A stretch of DNA of 12,929 bases, taken from Anaerolineaceae bacterium (GTDB lineage: Bacteria > Chloroflexota > Anaerolineae > Anaerolineales > Anaerolineaceae). The stretch's first letter is position 1; each line of letters opens with the position of its first letter. A program made the position numbers and the translations under genes. Below are positions 1 to 6,881 of this stretch, one piece after another. The stretch is taken from contig JAQTMA010000063.1 in assembly GCA_028714615.1 (NCBI GenBank), forward strand, positions 5,977-18,905. The letters are read 5' to 3'. The notes under the pieces were generated by a model. It did no database searches. It worked only from the letters and a program-made list of their open reading frames with translations, and was not told where the DNA came from.

Positions 1-1139
1 GCCGCCTGCATTGCCCGGCAATATTCTTCCACTAAGCCAGCCGCTTCCATGCGGCGTGGGGTGGCAAAACCAAGGCTGGCCGTAAGCTCCTGGGGAGTCT
101 GGGTCATCATGCGGTGACGCTTGATCTCAAAATACGCCCCCTGGTCGACCATCAGCTCAAAGCTATAGGTCGAGTGCTCCAGCTCGCGCAGTGGGATTTC
201 AAAGCGGGCCAGCCGGCTGAGGATTTCTGCCGCCAGGCGCTCCCGCCCGGCGCCATCCAGGTTTTCGACGGCTGCCAACGTATGGCTGTAATCCATCCCC
301 CCGAAGCGGTATAGGGCGGAGGCCAGCACACGCTGTTCACCCTGGGGATCAAAACTCACCAGGCGGCACCAGTCTTCACTGGACGATAAAGTGCCGAGGG
401 TTTTCGCTCGAGCCTCTAATGCAGAACTTGTCTCAACCAAATAATCGGAGCGATCGGCATACTTTACCAGGGTAGGGACTTCCTCGCGCGCGACGCGCTT
501 GATCTCTTCGCCGGTCGATCTCACCTCTTGCAGCGGGTCGGACAGCATCTTTTGAACAGCATGTTCTAAAACCCGGGCGTTGGCAGTCATACCTACATTC
601 GCCAGGGAGGCAGCAGGCAGCAAAAACCGGCACACATCGATATACTGGGACCGGATTCGGCGGTCCCAGGCAGCATCGCTTTCAGCTTCCTGTCGAGGTA
701 ATTCCTGTTGCACAGCCGCGCGCACCATCGGCAGCGCCTGGTTGTACGTCGCGAATAGGTCCCGGCAGGTATCCGTGTACAACTGGCGCAATTCGGGGTT
801 GTCGAGCTCAGCAGGGATGTAGTATGCTTCAGGAGTCCACTTCTGGTAACGGGTGGATTTCTCTGTATATGAGGCTAAACGGTTGGATTCGATCGATTCG
901 ATGGCCAGTCGCGAAACGTTCTCGATGGCAATATGTAGCACAGCATGCTCAGCAACCGAAGCATGTCCATATCCGACCACCCACTTCTCGTGGAATTGGG
1001 CGCTCTTTTCATCCGTCAGCTCGGCGGCTATCTCCCGGAAGCTCTCTGGCGAACGGGAGGTCTTCGCAAACGTCACCGCGATCGTTTCCGGGCTGAGCTG
1101 GCGCGGATTGAGCAAGTAAATTTGGCGTTCATGACTCAT
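1..1139 (-). CDS. thyX: Tandem ThyX-family (FAD-dependent thymidylate synthase-like) protein, 3' end off the window
   Basis: Conceptual translation of the minus strand from the ATG at 1139 is open to the window edge (379 full codons, C-terminus missing). ThyX makes dTMP from dUMP using FAD, NAD(P)H and methylene-tetrahydrofolate. Two ThyX-like units are visible. Unit 1 (about residues 1-105) has GHASVAEHA at 58-66 and SNRLASYTEKSTRY at 85-98. The latter aligns with the family signature RHRxxSxNExSxRY, but the first Arg-His is replaced by Ser-Asn. Unit 2 (about 300-380) has LEHSTYSFEL at 320-329 and an intact RHR at 341-343, but the rest of the signature is lost (MMTQTPQELT). Residues 106-300 are a largely helical linker. 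The start is fixed by a 4-base ATGA overlap with the ribF stop, which suggests translational coupling. Family assignment is firm. Whether the fused, degenerate form still makes dTMP is not known from the sequence. Confidence 0.85.
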   Translation of the reverse strand, partial: MSHERQIYLLNPRQLSPETIAVTFAKTSRSPESFREIAAELTDEKSAQFHEKWVVGYGHASVAEHAVLHIAIENVSRLAIESIESNRLASYTEKSTRYQKWTPEAYYIPAELDNPELRQLYTDTCRDLFATYNQALPMVRAAVQQELPRQEAESDAAWDRRIRSQYIDVCRFLLPAASLANVGMTANARVLEHAVQKMLSDPLQEVRSTGEEIKRVAREEVPTLVKYADRSDYLVETSSALEARAKTLGTLSSSEDWCRLVSFDPQGEQRVLASALYRFGGMDYSHTLAAVENLDGAGRERLAAEILSRLARFEIPLRELEHSTYSFELMVDQGAYFEIKRHRMMTQTPQELTASLGFATPRRMEAAGLVEEYCRAMQA

Positions 1140-2059
1140 GTGACTAATATCCCTCGGGCCGAACGGATATCATCCTGGATCTGCATGAGCAGATCAGCAA
1201 CCGAGGCAAACCGCTGCTCGTTGCGCAGACGCTCGACAAACTCAATGCGAACGCTGTGGTTGTATAAATCCTGGTCGAAATCGAGGAGATGGGCTTCCAG
1301 CCGGATCGGTACCGGGCTGGCTTCAAAGGTTGGACGTGATCCAATATTGATCACTGTTGCATGTCGCTCGCCGTCAACCAGCGCCCACCCCGCGTAGACG
1401 CCGTTCTCAGGCAGCATCCATTCCGGCCAGAGGCTCAGGTTGGCTGTAGGGATGCCCAGTTGCCGCCCGCGCGCGTCTCCCGGAACGACCTTCCCTTCCA
1501 CAGCATACAATCGCCCGAGCATCTGCGCAGCCCGGGACACATTTCCTCCAGCCAGCAACCCACGGATCTGGCTGGAGGAGACGAGCTCCCCGTCGACCTC
1601 AACCGGTGGGATTACTTCCAATTGGTAACCCAGTAAATCGCCCAGGCGTTTGAGGGTAGGCACATCGCCCTCCCGGTTTCGTCCCAGGGTGAAGTTAAAG
1701 CCCACCCACAACCGGCTCATGTGCAGTTTCTGTTTGAGACCGGCCATAAAATCAGACGCCGAGGCGTTGGCCAATTCGCGAGTAAACGGGAGTGTGATCA
1801 CCACATCTGCCCCCCATTCGCCAAGCAATTGAGAACGGTCCTCAGGCGTGCATAAGTAAAATGGGCCAGATTGTCCGCGCAGGACGACTGAAGGATGGGG
1901 GTAAAAGGTGAGGACGACCGCCTGCGCCCCAACCGCATGGGCGCCGCTCACCAGATTCTTTAAGATTTCTTGGTGCCCACGGTGTACCCCGTCAAATGAA
2001 CCGATGGTCAGCCATGATTCAGGCGCATTGAGTTCTACCAGGGATGCGTATTGTTGCAT
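1136..2059 (-). CDS. ribF: Bifunctional riboflavin kinase / FMN adenylyltransferase
   Basis: RibF phosphorylates riboflavin to FMN and then adenylates FMN to FAD in the cytoplasm. With the ATG at 2059 the protein has 307 residues, normal for the family. The N-terminal nucleotidyltransferase domain shows TIGSFDGVHRGHQ (18-30, HxGH-type motif), VGFNFTLGRNREGD (119-132) and SSSQIRG (161-167, the ISSTxIR-like motif). The C-terminal kinase domain shows GRQLGIPTAN (198-207, PTAN motif), NGVYAG (219-224), NIGSRPTF (238-245) and LEAHLLDFDQDLY (254-266). An in-frame ATG at 2164 would add 35 residues and overlap truB by 41 bases. I prefer 2059 because the family begins just before the TIGxFDG strand, although no strong ribosome binding site precedes it. 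The truB stop lies 64 bases upstream and the ThyX-like gene overlaps its stop codon, so it sits inside an operon. It supplies the flavin that a ThyX enzyme would use. Confidence 0.95.
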   Translation of the reverse strand: MQQYASLVELNAPESWLTIGSFDGVHRGHQEILKNLVSGAHAVGAQAVVLTFYPHPSVVLRGQSGPFYLCTPEDRSQLLGEWGADVVITLPFTRELANASASDFMAGLKQKLHMSRLWVGFNFTLGRNREGDVPTLKRLGDLLGYQLEVIPPVEVDGELVSSSQIRGLLAGGNVSRAAQMLGRLYAVEGKVVPGDARGRQLGIPTANLSLWPEWMLPENGVYAGWALVDGERHATVINIGSRPTFEASPVPIRLEAHLLDFDQDLYNHSVRIEFVERLRNEQRFASVADLLMQIQDDIRSARGILVT

Positions 2060-2123
2060 TTCGACTCGGTCTGGAAGGGATCGTATAGTTGCTATCAAGA
2101 AGATGGCCGGGCGATTACCCAGA

Positions 2124-3032
2124 TCATGAGAAGAACACTTTGCGTGGTTGCCACTCGCGAGCATCCGCGTCGACTTCCATCAGAGCCACCAACTCGCCCT
2201 GTTGGCTGATCGCACGCGCCCACCCATTGGCGCCGGCGTCAGCCGAAATGCGGTGACCGTGCCGAATCGCATCAACCTGCTCGTCCCCTAGCTCCACGGC
2301 TGGCCAATCGGAGAGCGCTTCCGCCGCTGGGATGAGATACTGGTACCAATTTCCGGCGTCGAATGATTCGCGCAACCGGCGCAGAGGAACCGCATCGCGC
2401 AATGTAAAGCGCCCGCTCTTGGTCCGGCGCAAACCGATCAGGTGCGCACCGCAGCCCAAGACGTTGCCCAGGTCGTGCGCCAGGGAGCGGACGTACGTGC
2501 CCGACGAACAATAGACATCGATAACCGCTTCTGGAGGCGCCCATTCGAGCAATTCGAGATTATACACATTGATCTTGCGCGGTTGCAAATCGACTTCTTC
2601 GCCTTCGCGAGCCATTTCGTAGGCTTTACGGCCTTTCACCTTTACAGCCGAATACGGCGGGGGAACCTGTTCGATCTCACCGATAAACTGTTTCAAGGAT
2701 TCCTCAAACTGCTCCTCGGTAATATCGACCGGCGCCTGGCTGGTGACCCGGCCATCGGCATCATAGGTATCGGTGCTGGCCCCGAGCCGGATGATGGCTT
2801 GATAGCGTTTATCCGACGCCGAAACATATTCGCTCAACCGGACGGCCGGACCAATCAGAATGACCAGTACTCCCGAAGCTCGCGGGTCGAGCGTCCCGGT
2901 ATGGCCAGCGCGGCGGATGCCCGTTCCTTTTCGAATGATCTGAACCACGTCGTGTGACGTCAATCCAACCGGCTTATCCACTACCAATACGCCGGAGATA
3001 GCGTTCTTTATATCGAAATTGCCGTCTTCCAT
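2124..3032 (-). CDS. truB: tRNA pseudouridine(55) synthase
   Basis: TruB isomerises uridine 55 of the T-loop of tRNAs to pseudouridine. The 302-residue protein carries GVLVVDKPVGLTSHDVV (14-30), the catalytic-loop motif GHTGTLDPRASG with the presumed catalytic Asp at residue 49, the RYQAIIRLGASTDTYDADG block, the PPPYSAVKVKGRKAYEMAREG block, and SSGTYVRSLAHDLG. A C-terminal region of about 60 residues occupies the usual place of the TruB C-terminal/PUA-like domain. I chose the ATG at 3032 rather than the in-frame GTG at 3053 because a GGGGAG ribosome binding site sits 8 bases before it, inside the longer version. It is the first gene after a 200-base gap containing a likely promoter. ribF and the ThyX-like gene follow on the same strand. 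Confidence 0.96.
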   Translation of the reverse strand: MEDGNFDIKNAISGVLVVDKPVGLTSHDVVQIIRKGTGIRRAGHTGTLDPRASGVLVILIGPAVRLSEYVSASDKRYQAIIRLGASTDTYDADGRVTSQAPVDITEEQFEESLKQFIGEIEQVPPPYSAVKVKGRKAYEMAREGEEVDLQPRKINVYNLELLEWAPPEAVIDVYCSSGTYVRSLAHDLGNVLGCGAHLIGLRRTKSGRFTLRDAVPLRRLRESFDAGNWYQYLIPAAEALSDWPAVELGDEQVDAIRHGHRISADAGANGWARAISQQGELVALMEVDADAREWQPRKVFFS

Positions 3033-3040
3033 CCTGTTAT

Positions 3041-3046
3041 CTCCCC
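3041..3046 (-). promoter_or_regulatory. Ribosome binding site of truB
   Basis: The minus strand reads GGGGAG, 8 bases before the ATG at 3032. It lies inside the coding stretch that an upstream GTG start (3053) would give, so it argues for the shorter TruB. Confidence 0.7.
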
Positions 3047-3199
3047 AATCCACTGAAAGTCTGGATGTTCAACTGGTCCTTGCAGCTCTGATGTCGGGTT
3101 GGTTGAATGACACCCACAAACCCTTTCATGCACTCTCTATCCCCATCGAACGGCGAACTACCAACATTTTAACTGGAACCCCACAATATATAGAGATCA

Positions 3200-3228
3200 A
3201 TTATAGCGAATTAATAAAAGAATTTCCA
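3200..3228 (-). promoter_or_regulatory. Candidate sigma-70 type promoter for truB-ribF-thyX
   Basis: On the minus strand a TGGAAA (-35, 3228-3223, 4 of 6 to TTGACA) is followed after exactly 17 bases by a perfect TATAAT (-10, 3205-3200). It starts 4 bases after the nrnA stop codon, in an AT-rich island that contrasts with the surrounding GC-rich coding DNA. Transcription would begin near 3193, giving truB a leader of roughly 160 bases. I infer that the last three genes of the cluster can be transcribed separately from nusA-nrnA. No terminator is visible in front of it, so read-through from upstream is also likely. Confidence 0.65.
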
Positions 3229-3232
3229 CTTT

Positions 3233-4186
3233 TTATGTTTGCAACAAGGGCATGGTTTCATCCAGAACGCGCTGTTGGATTTCTGCCAGGGATCCGGTGA
3301 TTTCAGCTCCGGAAGCTGCCGCATGCCCGCCACCGCCAAAGCGGAGCGCAACCTGGGACACATCCACCCCGGGAACTCCCCGCCAGCTTACTTTAACCTT
3401 ACCTCCGCGTTGCTCCACAAAGATTATCGCAATGTCCGACTCATCGATGGTTGAAAGAATATTGATCAGGTCAGCGTCGTCATTGCCAGGGTAGTTTACG
3501 GCCGCCCGGTCTGCCAACGTCAAGCTGGTCCAAACCATCCTTCCTTTTTGCTCGAGGCGGGAGAGGCCTGCCCCCCAGTACCGCGCAGCATCAAATGAAC
3601 GCCGCACCAATGCCCGGTTGTATAGCTCGGGTAGATTGGTCCCGATTTCCATCAGACTCGCCGCCAGGCGGAGCGCTTCAGGGGTCATGTTCGAGGTACG
3701 GAAACCGATGGTATCGCTGATCAATCCGGTCAGTAATGCTGCGGCGATCTCGGGAGATACTTCGAATCCCCAAGCCGGTAAATACTCGGCCAGGATAGCA
3801 GAGGTAGCCACCGCTGTGGGCACCACGAGGTTCAGTCGGGCGAAGTTCAAGTTTGTGACGTGGTGGTCGATGTTGATATCTGCAGTTGCATAACCATTCA
3901 AGGCTTCTCCTGCCCGCGCCAGGTCAGAGCAATCCACCACGATGACGGTGTCGAACTCACCGCTTGGGCGGCGAACCACCCGGTCGCTTCCAGCCAGGTG
4001 CCGGAAGGATTTGGATATGCCATCCGTTAACACCATCTGGACATTTTTCCCGGCGCTTTGCAGAGCCAGACCCAAACCCAACAAGGATCCGATGGCATCA
4101 CCATCCGGGTGGATGTGCGACACGATCAGAACCTGTTGTGCATCGTGCAAACGGTGTCCGATGGGTTGGTAATCTATCTCAATCAT
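3233..4186 (-). CDS. nrnA: DHH/DHHA1 phosphoesterase, NrnA-like oligoribonuclease / pAp phosphatase
   Basis: NrnA-type enzymes degrade very short RNA fragments to mononucleotides and dephosphorylate 3'-phosphoadenosine 5'-phosphate, using two Mn ions. The 317-residue protein has all four DHH motifs: HIHPDGDAIGS (24-34), VVDCSD (83-88), IDHHVTN (106-112, the DHH itself) and LLTGLISDTIGFRTSN (151-166). The C-terminal DHHA1 domain has the substrate-binding FGGGGHAAASG (283-293). Length and motif spacing fit the family. Its ATG at 4186 overlaps the 3' end of rbfA by 8 bases (ATGATTGA), so the two are probably translationally coupled. This position between rbfA and truB is common for nrnA in several phyla. 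I cannot tell from sequence alone which substrate, nanoRNA, pAp or c-di-nucleotide products, dominates. Confidence 0.93.
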   Translation of the reverse strand: MIEIDYQPIGHRLHDAQQVLIVSHIHPDGDAIGSLLGLGLALQSAGKNVQMVLTDGISKSFRHLAGSDRVVRRPSGEFDTVIVVDCSDLARAGEALNGYATADINIDHHVTNLNFARLNLVVPTAVATSAILAEYLPAWGFEVSPEIAAALLTGLISDTIGFRTSNMTPEALRLAASLMEIGTNLPELYNRALVRRSFDAARYWGAGLSRLEQKGRMVWTSLTLADRAAVNYPGNDDADLINILSTIDESDIAIIFVEQRGGKVKVSWRGVPGVDVSQVALRFGGGGHAAASGAEITGSLAEIQQRVLDETMPLLQT

Positions 4187-4565
4187 TATGTGTATCGACC
4201 CCCTGCTCTTTCTTTTCTTCAGCTTCGTGTAACTCGGTCAACAACTTTTCAATATGGTCGGCATTCTCTGGTGTTGGATCCCAGTGAAAACGCAGCCGGG
4301 GAAAAACGCGCAAATCGACCTTACCGGCCAACTCAGAGCGCAGAAATCCGGCTGCGTGTTGCAGTCCCCGGATGACTTCTTGCGCGCGTGCGACCCCTTC
4401 AACCGCCGACACATAAACATCTGCATACGCCAGCTCCCGGTCCACTTTGACATCCGTGACCGTGACTCCTGACAGACGCGGATCATTTACTTTCACAATG
4501 ATCGTTTGCGCGAGCTCCTGGCGGATCCGATCTGCGATGCGCGTCAATCTTAATTTGGAAGGCAT
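4179..4565 (-). CDS. rbfA: 30S ribosome-binding factor A
   Basis: RbfA is a small KH-fold protein that binds the 30S subunit during late maturation of the 5' end of 16S rRNA and helps cold adaptation. The 128-residue product shows the family pattern. RIADRIRQELAQTI is at the start, followed by VNDPRLSGVTVTDVKVDRELAYADVYVS, and then LRSELAGKVDLRVFPRLRFHWDPTPENADHIEKLL, which closes the KH fold. A short acidic/basic tail follows. The start codon is 27 bases downstream of the infB stop, with AGGAG 10 bases ahead of it. The gene's end overlaps nrnA by 8 bases. Confidence 0.95.
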   Translation of the reverse strand: MPSKLRLTRIADRIRQELAQTIIVKVNDPRLSGVTVTDVKVDRELAYADVYVSAVEGVARAQEVIRGLQHAAGFLRSELAGKVDLRVFPRLRFHWDPTPENADHIEKLLTELHEAEEKKEQGVDTHND

Positions 4566-4592
4566 TCTTCAGGCACTCCTGGCAATCCCGGC

Positions 4593-6383
4593 TTACGCTT
4601 TGGGGGCGCCAACCCGTTCGCGGACGTAAGCTTCGAGAATATCGCCCACCTGGATGCTGTTGAATCCTTTGAGAGCGATGCCACACTCAAATCCCTGGCG
4701 TACTTCGCGAACGTCTTCTTTCTCATGCTTGAGGGAGGATACTTCGCCATCGAAAACCGGTTTCCCGGCGCGCTGCACACGCACTTTCGAATTTCGGCGC
4801 AGTTCCCCTTGCAACACTTTACACCCGGCAATATCTCCAAGTTTCGAAATGTGGAAGATAGCCAACACTTCAGCCTTGCCGACCGTCGTTTCCTTGAATT
4901 CCGGTTCGAGCATGCCTTTCAGCGCTTTTTCGACGTCTTCAGTCAGGCGATAGATAATGTCATACAGTCGGATGGACACGCCTTCAGTTTCGGCCAGGCG
5001 CAGCGCAGCCGGCTCAGCTTTGACATTGAAACCCACCATGATTGCATTCGAAGCTGAAGCCAGTAAGACATCGTTTTCGCCAATGTTGCCGGTTTCGGCA
5101 TACAGGATATTAACCTGGATGTCGCCTTTCGAAAGGTCGCGCAGAGAGGTGATGATTGGCTCAAGTGAGCCCTGAACGTCTGCTTTGACAATCAGGCTCA
5201 ACGCCTGGACTTTGCCCGCCTTATAGCGCTCGAAAAGTTCTTCAAGCGTGACTTTAGGTCCGGCAGGCACCTGGAGGTCTGCCACTTTATGCTCTTCCAC
5301 CAACGCCCGGGCTTCTTTCTCAGACGGCATGGTTTGGAACAGGTCGCCTGCCTGGGGTACGTTATTGAGGCCGAGCACCGCTACTGGGGTAGAAGGTCCG
5401 GCCTTGCGAATTTTGCGGCCCCGGAAGTCGAACATGGCTCGCAAGCGGCCAAATGCCTTCCCGGCCAGAACCACGTCTCCCAACTCGAGCGACCCGTTTT
5501 GTACGAGTAAGGTGGCAATTACGCCCTTGGCCCGATCGAGTTCGGCTTCGATCACCGTACCGAACACTTTACCATCCGGGTTGGCCTCGATATCGATACT
5601 ATCCGTCACCAGTTGCACCGCCTCGAGCAGATCTTCAAGGCCTTTGCGCTGCTTGGCCGAGACCGGGATGATCATGGTGTTTCCACCCCATTCGTCTGGC
5701 ACTAAGCCTGTGTCAGCGAGCTGGTGTTTAACAAAGTCCGGGTTTGCATCTGGGCGGTCGATTTTATTCAACGCCACCACAATCGGCACACGCGCAGCTT
5801 TAGCGTGCGCGATGGCTTCGCGGGTTTGCGGCATGACCCCATCGTTTGCGGCAACGACCAGGATGACAACGTCCGCGCCTTGCGCCCCACGCGCGCGCAT
5901 GGCCGTAAAGGCGGCATGACCCGGAGTATCCAAAAACGTGATCAGTTTCCCCTGGTGTTCCACCTGGTATGCACCAATATGTTGGGTGATCCCACCGGCT
6001 TCACCTCCAGCTACATTAGTGTGCCGGATCGCATCGAGCAAGGTGGTCTTCCCGTGATCGACGTGACCCAGGATGGTGACGACCGGAGCCCGACGGACCA
6101 GCTTGTTTTTCGGCTCCTTCAGAATTAACTGACGCCACACCGGAGTCTCCCCGGCTTCTTTTTCTTGAATGACTTCCGGGATTTCCAGGCTGGCTTCGAA
6201 ACCCAGCTCAGAAACCACTACCGCCGCCGTATCATAATCGATCTGCTGGTTGATATTGGCCATAACGCCATTCGCCATGAGGATCTTGATCACCTGGATC
6301 GGACTGGCTCCGATCTTGAGGGCAAGATCCCGGACGCTGATGCTGCCAGGTAATTCAATTTTATTTTGGACTGTCTCGCTCAT
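4593..6383 (-). CDS. infB: Translation initiation factor IF-2 (short form)
   Basis: IF-2 is the GTPase that brings initiator fMet-tRNA to the 30S subunit and promotes subunit joining. The 596-residue protein has one IF2_N module near the start (ISVRDLALKIGASPIQVIKILMANG within 14-39). The G domain has G1 GHVDHGKT (106-113), GGITQHIGAY (130-139), G3 DTPGH (152-156), G4 NKID (206-209) and G5 SAK (242-244). Domains II, C1 and C2 follow, ending in FECGIALKGFNSIQVGDILEAY. It lacks the long N-terminal region of E. coli or Bacillus IF-2 and resembles the compact forms of Thermus-like bacteria in length. I chose the ATG at 6383, which has a strong AGGAGG six bases upstream. An ATG at 6410 would add nine residues and lie upstream of that site. 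Confidence 0.97.
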   Translation of the reverse strand: MSETVQNKIELPGSISVRDLALKIGASPIQVIKILMANGVMANINQQIDYDTAAVVVSELGFEASLEIPEVIQEKEAGETPVWRQLILKEPKNKLVRRAPVVTILGHVDHGKTTLLDAIRHTNVAGGEAGGITQHIGAYQVEHQGKLITFLDTPGHAAFTAMRARGAQGADVVILVVAANDGVMPQTREAIAHAKAARVPIVVALNKIDRPDANPDFVKHQLADTGLVPDEWGGNTMIIPVSAKQRKGLEDLLEAVQLVTDSIDIEANPDGKVFGTVIEAELDRAKGVIATLLVQNGSLELGDVVLAGKAFGRLRAMFDFRGRKIRKAGPSTPVAVLGLNNVPQAGDLFQTMPSEKEARALVEEHKVADLQVPAGPKVTLEELFERYKAGKVQALSLIVKADVQGSLEPIITSLRDLSKGDIQVNILYAETGNIGENDVLLASASNAIMVGFNVKAEPAALRLAETEGVSIRLYDIIYRLTEDVEKALKGMLEPEFKETTVGKAEVLAIFHISKLGDIAGCKVLQGELRRNSKVRVQRAGKPVFDGEVSSLKHEKEDVREVRQGFECGIALKGFNSIQVGDILEAYVRERVGAPKA

Positions 6384-6389
6384 GTGGTA

Positions 6390-6395
6390 CCTCCT
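6390..6395 (-). promoter_or_regulatory. Strong ribosome binding site of infB
   Basis: The minus strand reads AGGAGG with a 6-base spacer to the ATG at 6383. It is the best ribosome binding site in the cluster and decides the infB start against the in-frame ATG at 6410. Confidence 0.85.
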
Positions 6396-6459
6396 CGTTT
6401 TGCGCACCACTCCATTAGATCACCCAAGGGCCAGGGAAAACCAACCCGCTGTTCATTGG

Positions 6460-6489
6460 GTCGGAGTGGGCCAATTTCCACCCTCCGAC
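6460..6489 (-). other. Hairpin in the ylxR-infB spacer
   Basis: In the 165-base gap between ylxR and infB the RNA can fold as a 7-bp perfect stem (GTCGGAG with CTCCGAC). A 2-base bulge on one side follows, then a further 3 bp (TGG with CCA), closing an 8-base loop. No run of T follows, so it is not a classical terminator. It could be an mRNA stability, processing or translational control element in the infB leader. Some lineages carry ylxQ, an L7Ae-family gene, at this place. Here I see no coding frame with a plausible start in the gap. Confidence 0.5.
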
Positions 6490-6548
6490 GAGCGAGATGA
6501 GAAGCGAGTTAAGTGATCATTCCATCCAACCCGGATACATCCATTGGT

Positions 6549-6863
6549 TTATCCCTGGGGTAGGGTTTCTTCCTCTGGTTCTTCAGGCAGGGTGGCCAGA
6601 AACGCTCGAAAGCGTTCCCGGTCCTGATCAGTCAGGTCCACTTTTAGAGCACGCGCTACTGCCCCGGCCAATCCGTGCTCCCAGCAGGAGCGCCGGTTGT
6701 GGAGATAGACTCCCCGGCCCGACAGTTTTCCAGTGGGATCGATCATGATCCCGCCCGGTGTGCGCACCAGGCGGATCAATTCCCGCTTCGGCAAGACCAT
6801 CCGGCAACCGGCGCAGGTCCGCTGGGGCGCGTGCTTAACTCGATTCTTGGTTTTCCCAGCCAA
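6549..6863 (-). CDS. ylxR: YlxR/RnpM-family (DUF448) RNA-binding protein
   Basis: YlxR proteins are small RNA-binding proteins nearly always encoded between nusA and infB. In Bacillus the protein has been reported to modulate RNase P (RnpM). The 104-residue product shows the family hallmarks: RTCAGCR at 15-21 (Cys17 and Cys20), KRELIRLVR at 26-34, and GRGVYLH at 49-55, followed by a helical segment and an acidic C-terminal tail (EEPEEE). The start is a TTG at 6863, 18 bases after the nusA stop. No ATG or GTG lies in frame before the conserved motif, and the ribosome binding site is poor. Translation may therefore depend on coupling to nusA. The following spacer to infB is unusually long for this cluster. 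Confidence 0.93.
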   Translation of the reverse strand: MAGKTKNRVKHAPQRTCAGCRMVLPKRELIRLVRTPGGIMIDPTGKLSGRGVYLHNRRSCWEHGLAGAVARALKVDLTDQDRERFRAFLATLPEEPEEETLPQG

Positions 6864-6881
6864 GATTGCTACTCTTTTTCC

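Noticed and set aside
945..1397. Plus-strand open frame of 150 codons
   Set aside because: It lies opposite the ThyX-like gene and ribF, whose protein motifs are clear. Its translation is Ser/Arg-rich with no recognisable motif.
2060..2164. Longer RibF start at 2164
   Set aside because: It would overlap truB by 41 bases and add 35 residues absent from the family. The ATG at 2059 fits the family start.
2442..2957. Plus-strand open frame of 171 codons
   Set aside because: Antisense to conserved truB coding sequence, including the catalytic motif. No family resemblance.
3134..3196. Long-range pairing of two 7-base arms in the truB leader
   Set aside because: The arms TCTCTAT and ATAGAGA are 49 bases apart, AU-rich, and one overlaps the predicted transcription start. 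Pairing of this size is likely by chance.
5248..5919. Plus-strand open frame of 223 codons
   Set aside because: Antisense to the IF-2 G domain and domain II. Composition (Ser, Arg, Thr-rich) is typical of a shadow frame in GC-rich DNA.
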